Numbered from the stretch's first letter, positions 44,590 through 55,436 are shown. The stretch is 64,000 nt of DNA from Proteles cristata cristata (GCA_017311185.1 JAESUZ010004914.1:186001-250000), one strand, 5' to 3'. Numbers and translations: made by a program. The notes: generated from the letters alone by a model not told the origin.

Positions 44590-44900
44590 TTTGCAGGGAG
44601 TTAAGATTCTAGAACTGATTATTTTCATTATCTGCATTTTGGGTTATTTCTCACAGTACTAACATTGCCCCTAACTTCCAAACTCCTACCCATAAAGTCA
44701 TCAGGAAGAGGTGAAGAAACACTCACACCTCCAGGCAGATCTGCTCCAGCTTCAGCTGCCCGAGGCGGGAACATCTCAACCTTTTCTAGAAATACTCCAG
44801 TTAACCAGATTCGCTCATCTGTCTCCCCACCCCCACAGCTGTGTGCTACTCTCTCCCCTTGATTTATACCTTGAAATGCACCCTCAAAATTCTGCCTGTC
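44590..44900. other. Intronic DNA without recognised element
   Basis: Nothing identified. Confidence 0.35.
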
Positions 44901-44904
44901 CACA

Positions 44905-45225
44905 CGGATCCCATCCTTCAAGACTCTACTCCAACGTTCTCTCCTCAAATGCCACCAGGCAGGATCGCTCCGTGCATCATTCCTGTGGGGACTGACCTCT
45001 CTCTTTGGTAGTCAGTGTTCTTGGGACATGTGTTTTGTCAACTCGGAGCTACTTTGATCTTGCCTTGGACTGTACTTGGGTCTTGCGTGAACACTTGTTC
45101 CATATGACAGATGAAGCCTGCCCCTCGGGAGCACAGCCACTTGACCGATTAAATATCCTTGTCTTTCCCAAAGCACCTAGCCCCTTCCACAAGGGAGTGG
45201 CTCAAATGACACATCTAATAGGTTA
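44905..45225 (+). repeat. Possible L2 fragment
   Basis: CATCCTTCAAGACTCTACTC and TCTCTCCTCAAATGCCACCA followed by CTTGTCTTTCCCAAAGCACC loosely follow the L2 3' region. Confidence 0.4.
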
Positions 45226-46278
45226 AATGCTCTCTAATTAAATATAAATACGGTTTGGCTCGCCCGTTCCTTTGGTGTGGCACACCAAAACACACGAGTA
45301 ACTTTCTAATTTCCCTGATTGGCTTCACGCTTCCTTGATGTCCCTGGACAGGCGCTAAGCAATTGTGAAATCGCCAAAAAGGTAGGGAGGCGAGGGGGAA
45401 GAGAGGGAAGCCGGGGCCTGAATAAGCCTCACTGAGTCATCATCTCCTGAACGATGGAGCTTGCAGCTTCGGGGGATCTGGGGGATGGAACCCGAGCGGC
45501 GGGGCGGAGGACGAGCCGCAGGGCCCGGACCCGGGCCGGGCCCGCACCCACGTGCTGGAGCGCCCTCCTGTGGCCGCGCCGCGGTCCCCGCCGCTCCCGG
45601 CTCGCCCGCAGACCACGCTCCCCGCCGCGGAAGAAACAAGAGACGCAGAAAGTTTCCGAGCCAGGCGGTTAGCGAAAGGTCGAAGCCAGGTCTGGGAGCC
45701 TCGATGCGCGGGCGTGGCGGGAGCGGCGCCCGGGCTGGCGGCGACGGCGCGAACTCCGGGCCCGGGAGGACTCCCGTGGGGCTCTGAGGTGCCCCCCAGC
45801 GGGGTCGAGGCCTCGAGATCCCGAGAGCAAAGGCTTCCCCTGGACCCCTACCCTACAGCAAAGCGCGAGAGGGGAGCCACGACCCACGCTCCCAGGGCCT
45901 CCTGGCCCCCAGGCTACCAGAGCGCTCTTGGGGCGCTGGGGTTTGCTTTATTCATTTTCTTAATTGGAGGGAGGGGCGCACCAACTCCGTTTGGTGCATT
46001 CGGATCCCCAACAATCAGGATTCTGGGTGCCCCCCCAAGAACCCACCTGGAGTCCACCGCCCCACCCAACGCCGCCCTCCCCCTCTGGGGTGACAAGTGG
46101 AAACAGCAACCTCCCCCTTCCTCCTCTCCTCCAGCCTCCAGGCTTGGGAGGCGATACTCCATCAGGGTTTCCCCGCGGCCCGCAGAGGACCCGCCGACCC
46201 AGCGGCGGCAGCGGGGTACGCGGCGCCCCGAGGCGAGGGGCCCCGAAGCGGCGAGGCCGGGCCCGGCGCGGCGCTTAC

Positions 46279-46326
46279 CTCGTCCACGGTGAGCGGCATG
46301 CAGATCCGGTACTCCTTGAGCAGCAT
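46279..46326 (-). CDS. PITPNC1: PITPNC1 exon 1, coding part (partial gene)
   Basis: Reading the minus strand from the ATG at 46326-46324 gives MLLKEYRICMPLTVDE, then GTAAGC at the exon/intron border (donor GT at 46278-46277, phase 0). I recognise this as the N-terminus of PITPNC1 (RdgB-beta), the class II cytoplasmic phosphatidylinositol transfer protein. The paralogues PITPNA and PITPNB start differently. The residues form the first beta strand of the PITP lipid-binding fold, which carries phosphatidylinositol and phosphatidic acid between membranes. The start context ACCATGC has the favourable purine at -3. The exon lies in a CpG island. Exon 2 and all later exons lie beyond the left edge. 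The divergent neighbour is PSMD12, as in human. The 5' UTR end is not determinable from sequence. Confidence 0.95.
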
Positions 46327-46459
46327 GGTCCTGCCGGCCGCGGGCCCGCGGGGCGGGAGGCGAGGGCGCCCTCCGAGCAAGGCTACCGCCCAGGCGCAGG
46401 GCAGGGCGCTGGGAGCCCTGCGCTCGGAGCCGGCCGGCGAGGCGGTCCCGGCGGGGCGC

Positions 46460-46495
46460 TCAGCTGCTGGCTTCCTCCTCTCCGCCCGAGAGCAT
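46460..46495 (-). other. Candidate 11-codon upstream ORF in the PITPNC1 leader
   Basis: An ATG at 46495-46493, 169 bases upstream of the main ATG, opens a frame of 11 codons (MLSGGEEEASS) that ends at TGA 46462-46460. It matters only if transcription starts upstream of 46495, which is plausible for this island but unproven. Confidence 0.4.
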
Positions 46496-46702
46496 GTCAA
46501 GGCTCGGGTCCGGGTGTTCGGGGCTCCCCCGCCTCCTTCCCCGCCGAGGTCTGTCCTCCCGGGTACGCGGTGTTGCAAAGTCAGGGAGGGATCAAGGCGG
46601 GAGGGAGGGAGACCCGCTGGAAACCGCTCAGATCGGCAGCTCCGGGCGGTAGGAGCGGCCGCCGGATCAGGACATGCCCGGTGGCGGGCAAGGGAAGGGG
46701 GG

Positions 46703-46717
46703 AAAAAAAAAAAAAAA
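46703..46717. repeat. A15 homopolymer in the PITPNC1 CpG island
   Basis: Fifteen consecutive A on the plus strand, hence T15 on the gene's sense strand, about 377 bases upstream of the start codon. Confidence 0.95.
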
Positions 46718-47330
46718 GATTTCCAAAAATTAAAACGAATGCACAAGTCACCCGCTCGATCAGCCTCCGAGAGCAGACATGAACCTGGCGACCCCCCCTC
46801 CCAACCTCCTTCTCCGGCGGGTCTGCCAATGCTAATGTCACCAGGAACACATTGCAGCCGGGGCTGGAGATGCTGACTTTCCAGACAAAGGCTCGATCGG
46901 CTCCTCTCCCCGGGCGGTAAACAAGATTTCCTGCTCTTTTAGGGCCGGTCCCGGAGGCGCTCCGGGGCTCTCTGCAGGAGAAAAGGGAAGCTGCCGCCGC
47001 CGCCGCTCGGCTCGGTCGGGCTGGGGCCCGGGGTTCCTCCAACCTGGGCTCGCGGCGGCGAGGGGCGGGCGAGAGGAAGCTGGCGCCTTCCGCGCACGTC
47101 CCCTCCCCCGAGTCCCTTGCTCGGCTCCCCGAGCGCCGAGCGTGGCCGCGAGTTTGCAGCCGCCGCGCCGCGGCCGGAGCGCCCGCGCGGAGCTGCAGTG
47201 TGCCTCGGGCCGGGGAGGCGGGTGCGGGAGGAGCGAGCGCCGGCGAGGCTGACATCAGCAGCGGCCGCGGCGGGGAGGGTAGCCCCATCCGGCCAATGGG
47301 GAAATGGCAAAGAATGTGGAGGATTTAAAC

Positions 47331-48815
47331 AAAACAGCATGTCTCTCCCCGGCTCCTGCCAGACGGCAGGGCTGCCCCGGAGCGGAGTCCGGCCGGCGCT
47401 GGGGTGGATCGGGAAAAGGGGGGGTGGGGAGGGGGGACCTTCCCTGACTCGTGTAGCCCCTGAGTCTGTTCTCCAGCGTTTCCTGGGTGCCACGGCGCCG
47501 TGCCCGGCCACTCTGGGGAGCCTCTGCTTTCCATCCACAAGCGTTGCTTGACCTTCGGAAAAGGTCCTTGCAAATGCCCACCTCGAGGTTTTCACTTGGG
47601 TCCAGGGAGCAAGCCCAGTGCTGGAGAGGCGATGGGCTTTGGGAGCCTGAGAACCAACTCTGGCCTGGGTTCCCGGCTGATTTCAGAGGAGGAATCCTGT
47701 AAAACTGGGGAGCGCAACAGCGTGGAAGAAAACGAAGTCCAAACAGAAAGCACACGACCAGAAGGGAACGTGAACCGGACATAGCCTTTTACCTCTCCCG
47801 GTCCGCGGGGCCGCAAAGAAGAGGCTTTCCGGTCAGCAGTCCTGAGTTCAAAAAGTCACAGTGAAATGTCAATGAAAATGCCTGGCGTGTTGGTATTTCA
47901 TCCATATTAAACAGATCCCTCGTTTTAACCACAAGAGGCACATTCTTCAGTTACTCAGGAAGCTGCATGTAACTGCTGAAGTCTGTTTTTCATTTGTCTG
48001 GTATTTTTAAGCTTGTTTTTCTGAAAAGTTGCTGGATGAAAAAAAAAAAATGCATCGTTTGCCTCTGTGCAGAATAGCCAGCAAAGCATCGTCTTTTCTC
48101 AGAAGAGATGTCTGTGCTCTGAAGTCCCGCAGCTGCCCACAGAGCTCCGTCCGTGCTGCCGGTGATCTCCATGTTCTAGTATTTAAAATTATGATTAAGA
48201 AAAAGGTAACCAGTGCAGCTATGGTAGGCTGTGGCACAAATCATCCCAGATGGCTGGAGGGAATTTATAACTGTGCGAATAAGATACAAAGCCTCATAGA
48301 AAAACAACACCCTATATCCAGCTTATATTTTAGTGACAACTATTTTTCTAGATAAATGCTTCCCAGAGTTGGCCCCGAAATATTCACAGCAACTAATTAA
48401 AGCTAAACCAAATTCCTCGAGGTGGAAAATCTAAATCTGACACCGTAGCGGTGAATAATAACACATCGAAAGCCTGTGATACGGAAGCTCAAGCTGTTTT
48501 TCCTTTTTTCCTACTTCTTACTTGAAAACAAGTGTAGCGGCTTCGCGTCTGGTACCCAAGGTTCTTCCCAGAGGCAGCTAAGCAATGTGCAGGCTAGCCA
48601 CACAGACACTCACACACAGGACATCAGAATGGGTGGGTCTATTCCGAGCTTCCCAGACGTTTCCTGACATTGATTCTGCAACTGTGTTTTTTTTTTACTC
48701 AAATAATATTATGGTTGAGGAACAACCTCCCCTCATGTCCCAAACTGCAAATTACGCTCTATATGCTTGCTTCTCTCCTGCCTCGGGTAAGCTGCCTGAA
48801 CTTCTTTGCATTCGG
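47331..48815. other. PITPNC1-proximal intergenic DNA
   Basis: Composition falls from GC-rich to average. No repeat or exon recognised. It begins the divergent intergenic interval. Confidence 0.45.
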
Positions 48816-48819
48816 TCCA

Positions 48820-49100
48820 TCTGCATGCCTGGTCACATTAATCCTGTTCAGGCACTGCACTAATCCTGCCACCTTCAAAACCTCTTGGTGACTCTCTGTG
48901 GCCTACTGAGCCCATTAACATTCCTTGGCAGGAAGATCCAGGCTCAGAGTCTACCTTTCCCCTGTCGGCCAGTTACCTTTCCCCTGTCCTTCTGCAGCCA
49001 AGGGAGACAAATCTGTTGGCCTGGGAAGGCATCTGTTTTACCTTGACCCTTCTGCCCTGTCACTGACTTCACAGAGAATCCCTGCCCCCATTCCTTCCCC
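48820..49100 (+). repeat. Possible L2 fragment
   Basis: GCCACCTTCAAAACCTCTTG, TGACTCTCTGTGGCCTACTG and AGGAAGATCCAGGCTCAGAG loosely parallel the L2 phrase describing small-exon-like CCTTCA..TGGCTC blocks. Confidence 0.4.
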
Positions 49101-49104
49101 CATG

Positions 49105-49534
49105 ACACCATTTTTCAGCAGTCTGTTTTTGGGAATGACTCTGACGGCAGTGTGTCGGATGGGATAAAACAGAAGGGTACCAGAGGCAGCGGGTTATTGC
49201 GTTATTAGAATCCTCTAGGAGAACTATGGGGAGGATCTGAACTAGCACAGGAAGAAAAGAAGGTGAATGTTTAAAGACTCGTAAGGCCTTGGGGATGAAT
49301 CTGTTTTCACTACAACAGTGCTTGGGGGAGGGGAGGGCGAAGGGAGAGCTTATTCATTCATAATCCAATCACACAAAGGGAGGAGAGCACCATCTACTGG
49401 TTAGATACATTGTTCAAAGTGTTTTAAGTCCTCTAAGTCAGCCAGAATCTAGCAAGAACTCTTTGTTTCTTTTCAACGAGTGGAATCCCCAATATTTGCC
49501 GTCAAAGGGCTGTGAAGGTGTTGCTTTTGTCATT
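49105..49534. other. Intergenic DNA without recognised element
   Basis: Nothing identified. Confidence 0.35.
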
Positions 49535-49551
49535 AGGAGTAGAAGTGATGA

Positions 49552-49752
49552 GGGGCGCCTGGGTGGCTCAGTGGTTTGAACGTCCGTCTGACTCTTGATT
49601 TCAGCTCAGGTCATGATCTCATAATTCGTGGGTTTGAGCCCCATGTGGGGCTCTGTGCTGACAGCCTGTTCCGAATTCTGTGTGTGTGTGTGTCCCTCTC
49701 CCACCTGCGTGTTTTCTCTCTCTATCTCAAAATAAATAAACTTTAAAAAAAA
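49552..49752 (+). mobile_element. Felid SINE
   Basis: GGGGCGCCTGGGTGGCTCAG head with a short internal deletion in the body and a (GT)8-like run. Target-site duplication: AGGAGTAGAAGTGATG (49535-49550) and AGGAATAGTAGTAAGG (49753-49768). Confidence 0.93.
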
Positions 49753-49769
49753 AGGAATAGTAGTAAGGA

Positions 49770-50265
49770 TCCATTAATAACTGTACAGTTACTGATTATC
49801 ACATATTAAGAAATGGGATGAGGCACAAAGCAGAAAGAGGAACAAAGAGTAAAGTTCAGTGAGGAATGAATGAGCAGAAGGAAAAGGGTATTAGCCTATA
49901 CGAGTCTGTGACAGCATATATTCTCAGATAAGTGACAAGCTGTGTAGGCGCGGGGTTGTCAGAAGGCACAATGGGGGAGGTGCGCATCACATCCAATCGT
50001 CTAAGGAGCTTTTTTAATCCACTGTCTTTGCCCGGATTCTGATTATGGGCATCCTCCCCCTGAAATCTTTCTCAGTCTATGTGAAAAAAAAAAATAGGAC
50101 CCATCCTGTGAGTTGCATCTGAAAGAAGAATGTAGCAAAAGTCTTTGTGACCACTCAAATCAGGTTTTATTCCTTGAATATTGCTGGTACTACTGAAGTA
50201 AAATATGATAGTTCTTTCCGGTTTCCTCTTTTCTACGCTCCGCATCTAAGTTCTGTGGGTTTGTC
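49770..50265. other. Intergenic DNA without recognised element
   Basis: Nothing identified. Confidence 0.35.
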
Positions 50266-50269
50266 AAAG

Positions 50270-50518
50270 CCCCGTTTCCTCTACAGAACCATTTCAGACA
50301 ACTCTTTTTACCTTATCTGAACACTTATCGGGACTCTACATTTTTGGTTCCTGTTTGTGTGCAAGTGTGGCCTTTGTACACAAAGTGCCACGTACCTGCT
50401 GAAGTGTCTCACCGGTTTTCCAACTGCCCGAAATGATTTTAAGCTTCCAGAGGACACAGACCATATCCTCTCTGGATCATCTGGAAAATATTTCCTGGTA
50501 AGTGTAGGTACCCAACAA
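50270..50518 (+). repeat. L2 3' region, diverged
   Basis: TTTTAAGCTTCCAGAGGACA and ACCATATCCTCTCTGGATC, then GTAGGTACCCAACAAACATC at its end, resemble the L2 tail. Confidence 0.5.
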
Positions 50519-50521
50519 ACA

Positions 50522-50720
50522 TCTATTAGATGTGTGTAGATATGAGTTCAGGGTTCTTGACCTCAGAGCTACTGACACTTGGTGCCAGGTTAATTCTTTC
50601 TTGTGATAGCCGCTGTAGGATGCTCAGCAGCATCCCTGGCCTCCACCCACTAAGTACAAGTACCATCCACCCCCCCACACACACATACTGCCATATATGG
50701 GGGTGCATCTGGAAGAGCAA
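50522..50720 (-). mobile_element. MER5A-like hAT-Charlie element
   Basis: GGGTTCTTGACCTCAGAGCT, ACTGACACTTGGTGCCAGGT, GTAGGATGCTCAGCAGCATC and CCTGGCCTCCACCCACTAAG track the reverse of MER5A closely. Confidence 0.85.
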
Positions 50721-50724
50721 GTCT

Positions 50725-51250
50725 CGCAGCGGAGGCCCACTATGGACCCCCCGTATCTGTGTAACATTCATTAATTTTATTGAAATGTTTAGCTTCTCCA
50801 GGAAGACACTTTCAGAGAGACTGACTTTCAACTTGTCAAAACCAGGGCTAGGGAGAGAAGGATAAAACTGTTCATCACAGTAACATAAAGATGTACCTTC
50901 TCATTCCCATGCTCCCCCTCACATTACCAAAGTAGCTCTTGATAAAGGGCTTGACTTTAAACTTGATCACTTGGTTAAGGTCGTGTCTGCCCATTTTTTC
51001 CACCGTGAAATTACTATTTTTTCCCTTTCCTTGCTCTGTTCTTTGGAAGTCATTAAATCCAGTCCACAATCAAGGGAGGGGGAATTAAGCCTGTGTATTT
51101 ACATATATAATGTGAAGTTCTGTGCGATTTGTCTCTTCTCCTTCATTTATTTATTCATTCAAATTACTTACTTATATTTATTTTATACTTTGAATAACAA
51201 CTCAATACTATATGAGTTTCCTTGCTCACATCGTTCCAGCCGCGGACACT
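50725..51250. other. Intergenic DNA without recognised element
   Basis: AT-rich towards 51140-51200 (TTATTTATTCATTCAAATTA type). No gene. Confidence 0.35.
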
Positions 51251-51251
51251 G

Positions 51252-51351
51252 GTAGCTCTCGGGGCTCAAACCGATGAACCAACCTTAAAACCACAACCTG
51301 AGCCAAAATCAAGAGTCAGACGCTTAACTGACTGAGCCACCCTGTCACCCC
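51252..51351 (-). mobile_element. Felid SINE, head half
   Basis: Reverse copy from GCTCTCGGGGCTCAAACCGA to GAGCCACCCTGTCACCCC. The body and tail are missing or unrecognisable. Confidence 0.85.
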
Positions 51352-51354
51352 ATG

Positions 51355-51640
51355 TGCATGTTTTAAATACCTGTGTGTCTGACCTTGTTAGGAAATAAAC
51401 AAATGTTAAATTCATTCTTAACACAAGTACAAAAAGTCTCAAGCCAATTCTTATGTGTAGACCCATTTATCAGGCCTCTTTTAAATACAGAGAATGCCTC
51501 TGATGTGTAATTGCTTATAGCAGTGCATTAAATGCTCATAAAATAAAAATTTATTGATGATGATGTGGTATAAATTGCTTCACATAGGGAAAAAAAAACA
51601 GAAAGTTCTGTGCCTAAAGGTATAGTTTCATCTCTTTTTA
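51355..51640. other. Intergenic DNA without recognised element
   Basis: Nothing identified. Confidence 0.35.
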
Positions 51641-51655
51641 AAAAAATAAATTAGT

Positions 51656-51887
51656 GGGGCACCTGGGTGGCTCAGTCAGTTGGGCGTCTGACTTCGGCTC
51701 AGGTCATGATCTCACAATTAGAGGGTTCAAGCCCCGCATTGGGTTCTGTGCTGACAGCTCAGAGCCTGGAGCCTGCTTCAGATTCTGTGTTTCCCTCTCT
51801 CTCTGACCCTCCCCTGCTCACGCTGTCTCTCTCTCTCAGAAATAAATAAAACATTAAAAAAAGTTTTTAAAAAAATAATAAATAAAT
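51656..51887 (+). mobile_element. Felid SINE, first of three in a row
   Basis: GGGGCACCTGGGTGGCTCAG head. AATAAATTAGTG flanks it at about 51644-51655 and 51888-51899. Confidence 0.95.
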
Positions 51888-51899
51888 GAATAAATTAGT

Positions 51900-52110
51900 G
51901 AGGCGCCTGGGTGACTTAGTCGGTTAAGCATCAGACTTCATCTCAGGTCACAATCTCATGGTTCTTGGGTTTGAGCCCCACATCGGGCTCCGTGCTGACA
52001 GCTCAGAGCCTGGAGCTACTTCAGATTCTGTCTCCCTCTCTCTCTGCCCCTTCCCTGCTCATACTCTACCTCTCTCTCAAAAAAAAATAAACATTTTTTA
52101 AAAGTTTTAA
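51900..52110 (+). mobile_element. Felid SINE, second of three
   Basis: GAGGCGCCTGGGTGACTTAG head and AAAATAAACATTTTTTAAAA tail. Confidence 0.94.
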
Positions 52111-52126
52111 AAATAAACTTATTGCA

Positions 52127-52346
52127 GGGGCGCCTGGGTTACTCAGTCGGTTGGATGTCCAACTTCGGCTCAGGTCATGATCTCACGGTTCATGGGTTCA
52201 GGCCCCGCCCTGGGCTTTGTGCTGGCAGCTCAGAGCCTGGAGCCTGCTTCATATTCTGTGTCTCCCTCTCTCTCTGACCCTCCCCTGCTCGTGCCGTCTC
52301 TCTCTCTCTCTCAGAAATAAATAAAACATTTAAAATTTTTTTAAAC
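52127..52346 (+). mobile_element. Felid SINE, third of three
   Basis: A perfect 16-bp duplication AAATAAACTTATTGCA is at 52111-52126 and 52347-52362. The head is GGGGCGCCTGGGTTACTCAG. Confidence 0.97.
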
Positions 52347-52364
52347 AAATAAACTTATTGCATT

Positions 52365-52610
52365 TCCCATTTTTATAGAAAGTGGCAAAACACTGGAATA
52401 ATTTGAGATAACTTATGAGACTATATGTAACCTATACTCACTGGGGAGAAGTGCTGGTGATGAAAGAAGACACTGGCCTTGATCCTAAGTGTCCTTTAAA
52501 GTGAGATGCCTATGCAGCCATGACTGCCTGTAGCTATTTAATACCAGAGCATATGGGGCCTAATATGGTCACATGATGCCAACACAGATATGAAAATAGT
52601 ATTTCTTTTC
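52365..52610. other. Intergenic DNA without recognised element
   Basis: Nothing identified. Confidence 0.35.
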
Positions 52611-52612
52611 AC

Positions 52613-52732
52613 TTTTTAAAAGATTTTCCTTTTAATCGGGTAGTAATGCCTACACCCAACGTAGGGCTCAAACTCACACCCCTGAGAAGATCAAGAGTCA
52701 CACGCTCTCTCGGCTGACCCAGCCAGGCACCC
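52613..52732 (-). mobile_element. Old short CAN-SINE
   Basis: ACACCCAACGTAGGGCTC core and CAGCCAGGCACCCC end, reverse orientation. Confidence 0.85.
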
Positions 52733-52802
52733 CTGGGATTACTATTTCTCAGTTATGTGGTGCCATAGGAATGGCATATAATTTGACTTTTTGTGGAACG
52801 CT

Positions 52803-52997
52803 TTTTTTAATGTTTAGTTATTTATTTGGGGGGTAGGGAGGGGCAGAGATAGAGAGGGGGGAGAGAGAATCCCAAGCAGGCCTCACGCTGTCAGAGCAGA
52901 GCCAGACGTGGGGCTAGAACTCACTCACCATGAGATCATGACCCAAGGCTAAAGTCAAGAGTTGGACACTTACCTGACTCAGCCACCCAGGTCCCCC
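52803..52997 (-). mobile_element. Felid SINE, minus orientation
   Basis: TTTTTTTAATGTTTAGTTAT start and CAGCCACCCAGGTCCCCC end. It is followed directly by another reverse SINE. Confidence 0.93.
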
Positions 52998-52999
52998 TA

Positions 53000-53201
53000 A
53001 TTTTATTTTAGGGAGAAAGAGAGAGAGTGCAAACAGTAGCAGAGGGACAGAGGGAGAGAGAGAGAGAGAGAAAGAATCTCAAGCAGGCTCCGTGCTCAGC
53101 GCAGAGTCCAATGTGGGGCTCAATCCCACAACCCAGACATCATGACCTGAGCCAAACTGGAGAGTTGGACGCTCAACCGACTGAGCCACCCAGGCGCCCC
53201 T
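53000..53201 (-). mobile_element. Felid SINE, minus orientation
   Basis: GGGAGAAAGAGAGAGAGTGC body and GAGCCACCCAGGCGCCCC end. Confidence 0.93.
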
Positions 53202-53767
53202 CTAGAACATCTCTGTAATGCAAACCTTGTGGCTTAAGTTACAGGACTCCTGACTTCAAACCTCTAGCCCAAATAATTGCCCCTAACTTGACCGTTGTAT
53301 ATGCCTTCACCTTTTCAACATTGTCACTGTCACTGGGTACCCCCCAGAGCCCTCACACTTAACATGTTCCAAATTGTGCACTCCTGTCCTTTTCTGTCTG
53401 GCTTGGTTGTCCCCAATCTGTCCTTCCGTGGTAGGTAAATGGCAACTCTATCTTTCCAGACACTCAGGCCAAAAATCCTCCTGACGTATTTGACCTCTCT
53501 ACCCTCAAGACCAGCAATCTTGGCTCCATCTTCAGATTATATCCAGGTCTAGCTGCTTCTTACCACTTCAATGGCTTCCACCCTAGTCCAAGCCACCGTC
53601 ATTTTCCTCCTGAATCACTGAGTAACTTCCCAGGCAGCCTCCCAGCTTCTCCCCAACCCAGTCAGCACACAGCAGAGCAAGTCTTTACTATGTAAGTCGG
53701 CTCATACCCCTCCTTCACCCAAACCTCCATTGGCTCCCCATCTTACTTAGGTTAAAAACCGAGTGCT

Positions 53768-53984
53768 GGGGCATCTGAGTGGCTCAGTTGGTTAAGCGTC
53801 CGACTTCAGCTCAGGTCACAATCTCGCGGTTCATGAGTTCGAGCCCTGTGTCGGGCACCATGCTGACAGCTCAGAGCCTGGAGCCTGCTTCGGATTCTGT
53901 GTCTCCCTTTCTCTGTCTGCCCTTCCCCCACTCATTTTCTCTCTCTCTCTCTCTCAAAATAAATGAACATTAAAAAAAAAAAAG
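53768..53984 (+). mobile_element. Felid SINE in the L2
   Basis: GGGGCATCTGAGTGGCTCAG head and AAATGAACATTAAAA tail. Confidence 0.94.
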
Positions 53985-54157
53985 TTCCTTATAATGGTTA
54001 AGTTGCCCCAAACTTCATCTCCCGCAACTCTTGCCCCCCCTTTTTCTGGTCTTCAGACAGGGTGGCCTGATTGCTCTCACAGGTTTCTTGCTCCTGCCTC
54101 TGTCTGGAATCTTCTCCCCACCCCCCCACCCCTCTACCATCTGCAAGACTCCCTTAC

Positions 54158-54274
54158 TGGGGCATCTGGCTGGCTCAGTTGGTGGAGCATACAACTTCTG
54201 ATCTCGGGGTCGTGAGTTCCAGCCCCACGTTGGGGGTAGGGAATCACACAGAAAAAATTTTTACATAAAATAAA
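54158..54274 (+). mobile_element. Old short CAN-SINE in the L2
   Basis: GGGGCATCTGGCTGGCTCAG head and CCACGTTGGGGGTAGGG core. The tail is interrupted by the next SINE. Confidence 0.92.
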
Positions 54275-54527
54275 GGGGCGCCCGGGTGGCTTAGTCGGTT
54301 GAGCGTCCGACTTTCGCTTAGGTCATGATCTCGCGGTTCGTGGGTTCGAGCCCCGCGTTGGGCTCTGTGCTGACTGCCGGCTCAGAGCCTGGAGCCTGTT
54401 TCAGTCTGTGACTCCCTCTCTCTCTGACTCTCCCCTGCTCATGCTGTCTCTCTCTCTCTCCTAGAAATAAATAAAAACATTTAAAAATAAATAAATAAAA
54501 TAAAATAAAAAAATAAAATAAAATAGG
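54275..54527 (+). mobile_element. Felid SINE, young subfamily, in the old SINE's tail
   Basis: GGGGCGCCCGGGTGGCTTAG head with TTCGCTTAGG, GCTGACTGCC and CCTAGAAATAAATAAAA marks. A long AAAT-type tail follows (54476-54525). Confidence 0.96.
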
Positions 54528-54614
54528 CTCCCTTGCTTCATTCAGGTCTCGGCTCACGAACGAGGCCTTCCTTGACCACCTCCCATTCACTATCACCCCT
54601 GATAGTGAATAATA

Positions 54615-55210
54615 AGCTGAATGTGCCAGAGATGCCAACTATGGAAGAAAAAGAACCTAGTACTTTATATATAGACACGTTATCTTCAATAATTAGCATC
54701 ATAATATACATTACCCCTGTTTCTCCAATCAGTTTTTCTCTGTTGTCGGACATGGACCTCTGTGCTCCGGAGCAGTACCTAGAAGACAGAGTCGGGTATA
54801 CACAAGGAAGACAGCTTATTATTTTGCCAGGCAAAGGAGGTCACAGCAGGCTAATGTCTCCAATGCTGCAAGCCTGCCCAGGGGAAAGGGCTGGGGGCTT
54901 TTATAGGAAAACACAGAATCTGGACGGTTTGGATAGCAGTCTGGTCACCCCACTGCCAGCCTGGTTCCTCAAGGTGATCTCATGACCAGCACTGACCGCG
55001 TGTCTGAGTCTCATTACTAAGTATACATCGAGGTCGCCGGGATGTCAATATCTGTACTGAGCTCCTGGAACAAAGGATTCTACAGAAAAACAAGGGGAAG
55101 GAAAGGGGAGGGGGAGGCTTCAAGTATGAGGAAGAGAAAAACTTGTTCAGTTTAAAGTCCAACCCAAAATAAAAAAATAGTAATAAAGTCAAGCCTTGCT
55201 AGAGGACTAG
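54615..55210. other. Intergenic DNA without recognised element
   Basis: The open frame 54533-54985 (150 codons) begins in L2 sequence, shows no recognised domain and is not supported as a gene. Confidence 0.4.
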
Positions 55211-55227
55211 CATGTCGATCTTTTCTT

Positions 55228-55295
55228 TTTTTTTTGCATTTTTTTTAAAGTAATCTCTATTGCTCAAATGGGGCTCAAACTCACCACTCTGATCC
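55228..55295 (-). mobile_element. Fragment of an old CAN-SINE
   Basis: AAAGTAATCTCTATTGCTCA and ATGGGGCTCAAACTCACCAC, reverse orientation. The head is missing. Confidence 0.7.
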
Positions 55296-55299
55296 TTTG

Positions 55300-55399
55300 T
55301 TTGCTTGTTTTTAAATCTCTAGGCCCAATGTGGAGCTTGAACTCAGAATCCCAATACCAAGAGTCGTGTGTTCTACCGACTGAGCCAGCCAGGAGTCCT
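55300..55399 (-). mobile_element. Old short CAN-SINE
   Basis: GGCCCAATGTGGAGCTTGAA core and GAGCCAGCCAGGAGTCC end. Confidence 0.85.
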
Positions 55400-55436
55400 A
55401 ACTAGTGTCTCCATCTCTCTCTCTTTCTCTCTCTCT

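Larger units (their letters stand above)
45440..47330 (-). promoter_or_regulatory. PITPNC1: CpG island and promoter region of PITPNC1
   Basis: About 1.9 kb of very GC- and CpG-rich DNA surrounds PITPNC1 exon 1, in sharp contrast with the AT-rich intron. Upstream of the exon (to the right, since the gene is on the minus strand) are GC boxes such as GGGGCGGGCGAG near 47063, a CRE-like TGACATCA near 47249 and an inverted CCAAT box at 47293-47297. No TATA box is evident, so dispersed initiation somewhere between about 46.4 and 47.3 kb is likely. The exact start cannot be read from sequence. An A15 run (46703-46717) lies inside the island. Confidence 0.85.
53400..54610 (+). mobile_element. L2 LINE mosaic broken by three SINEs
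   Basis: L2 3'-region text appears in four ordered pieces. They are 53400-53766 (CACACAGCAGAGCAAGTC, then CTCCATTGGCTCCCCATC), 53985-54157 (TCTGTCTGGAATCTTCTCCC), a short seam at about 54270, and 54528-54610 (CATTCAGGTCTCGGCTCACG, then AGGCCTTCCTTGACCACC). The pieces follow L2 order across the insertions. Confidence 0.75.

Noticed and set aside
45552..46782. Long plus-strand open frames of 246 and 272 codons (45552-46292 and 45964-46782)
   Set aside because: They lie in the CpG island, are Arg/Pro/Gly/Ala-rich, overlap each other and PITPNC1 exon 1 antisense, and match no family. High GC alone removes stop codons.
46581..47595. Minus-strand frames of 235 and 218 codons upstream of PITPNC1
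   Set aside because: Same GC-rich artefact. They are out of frame with the PITPNC1 start and have no recognisable domain.
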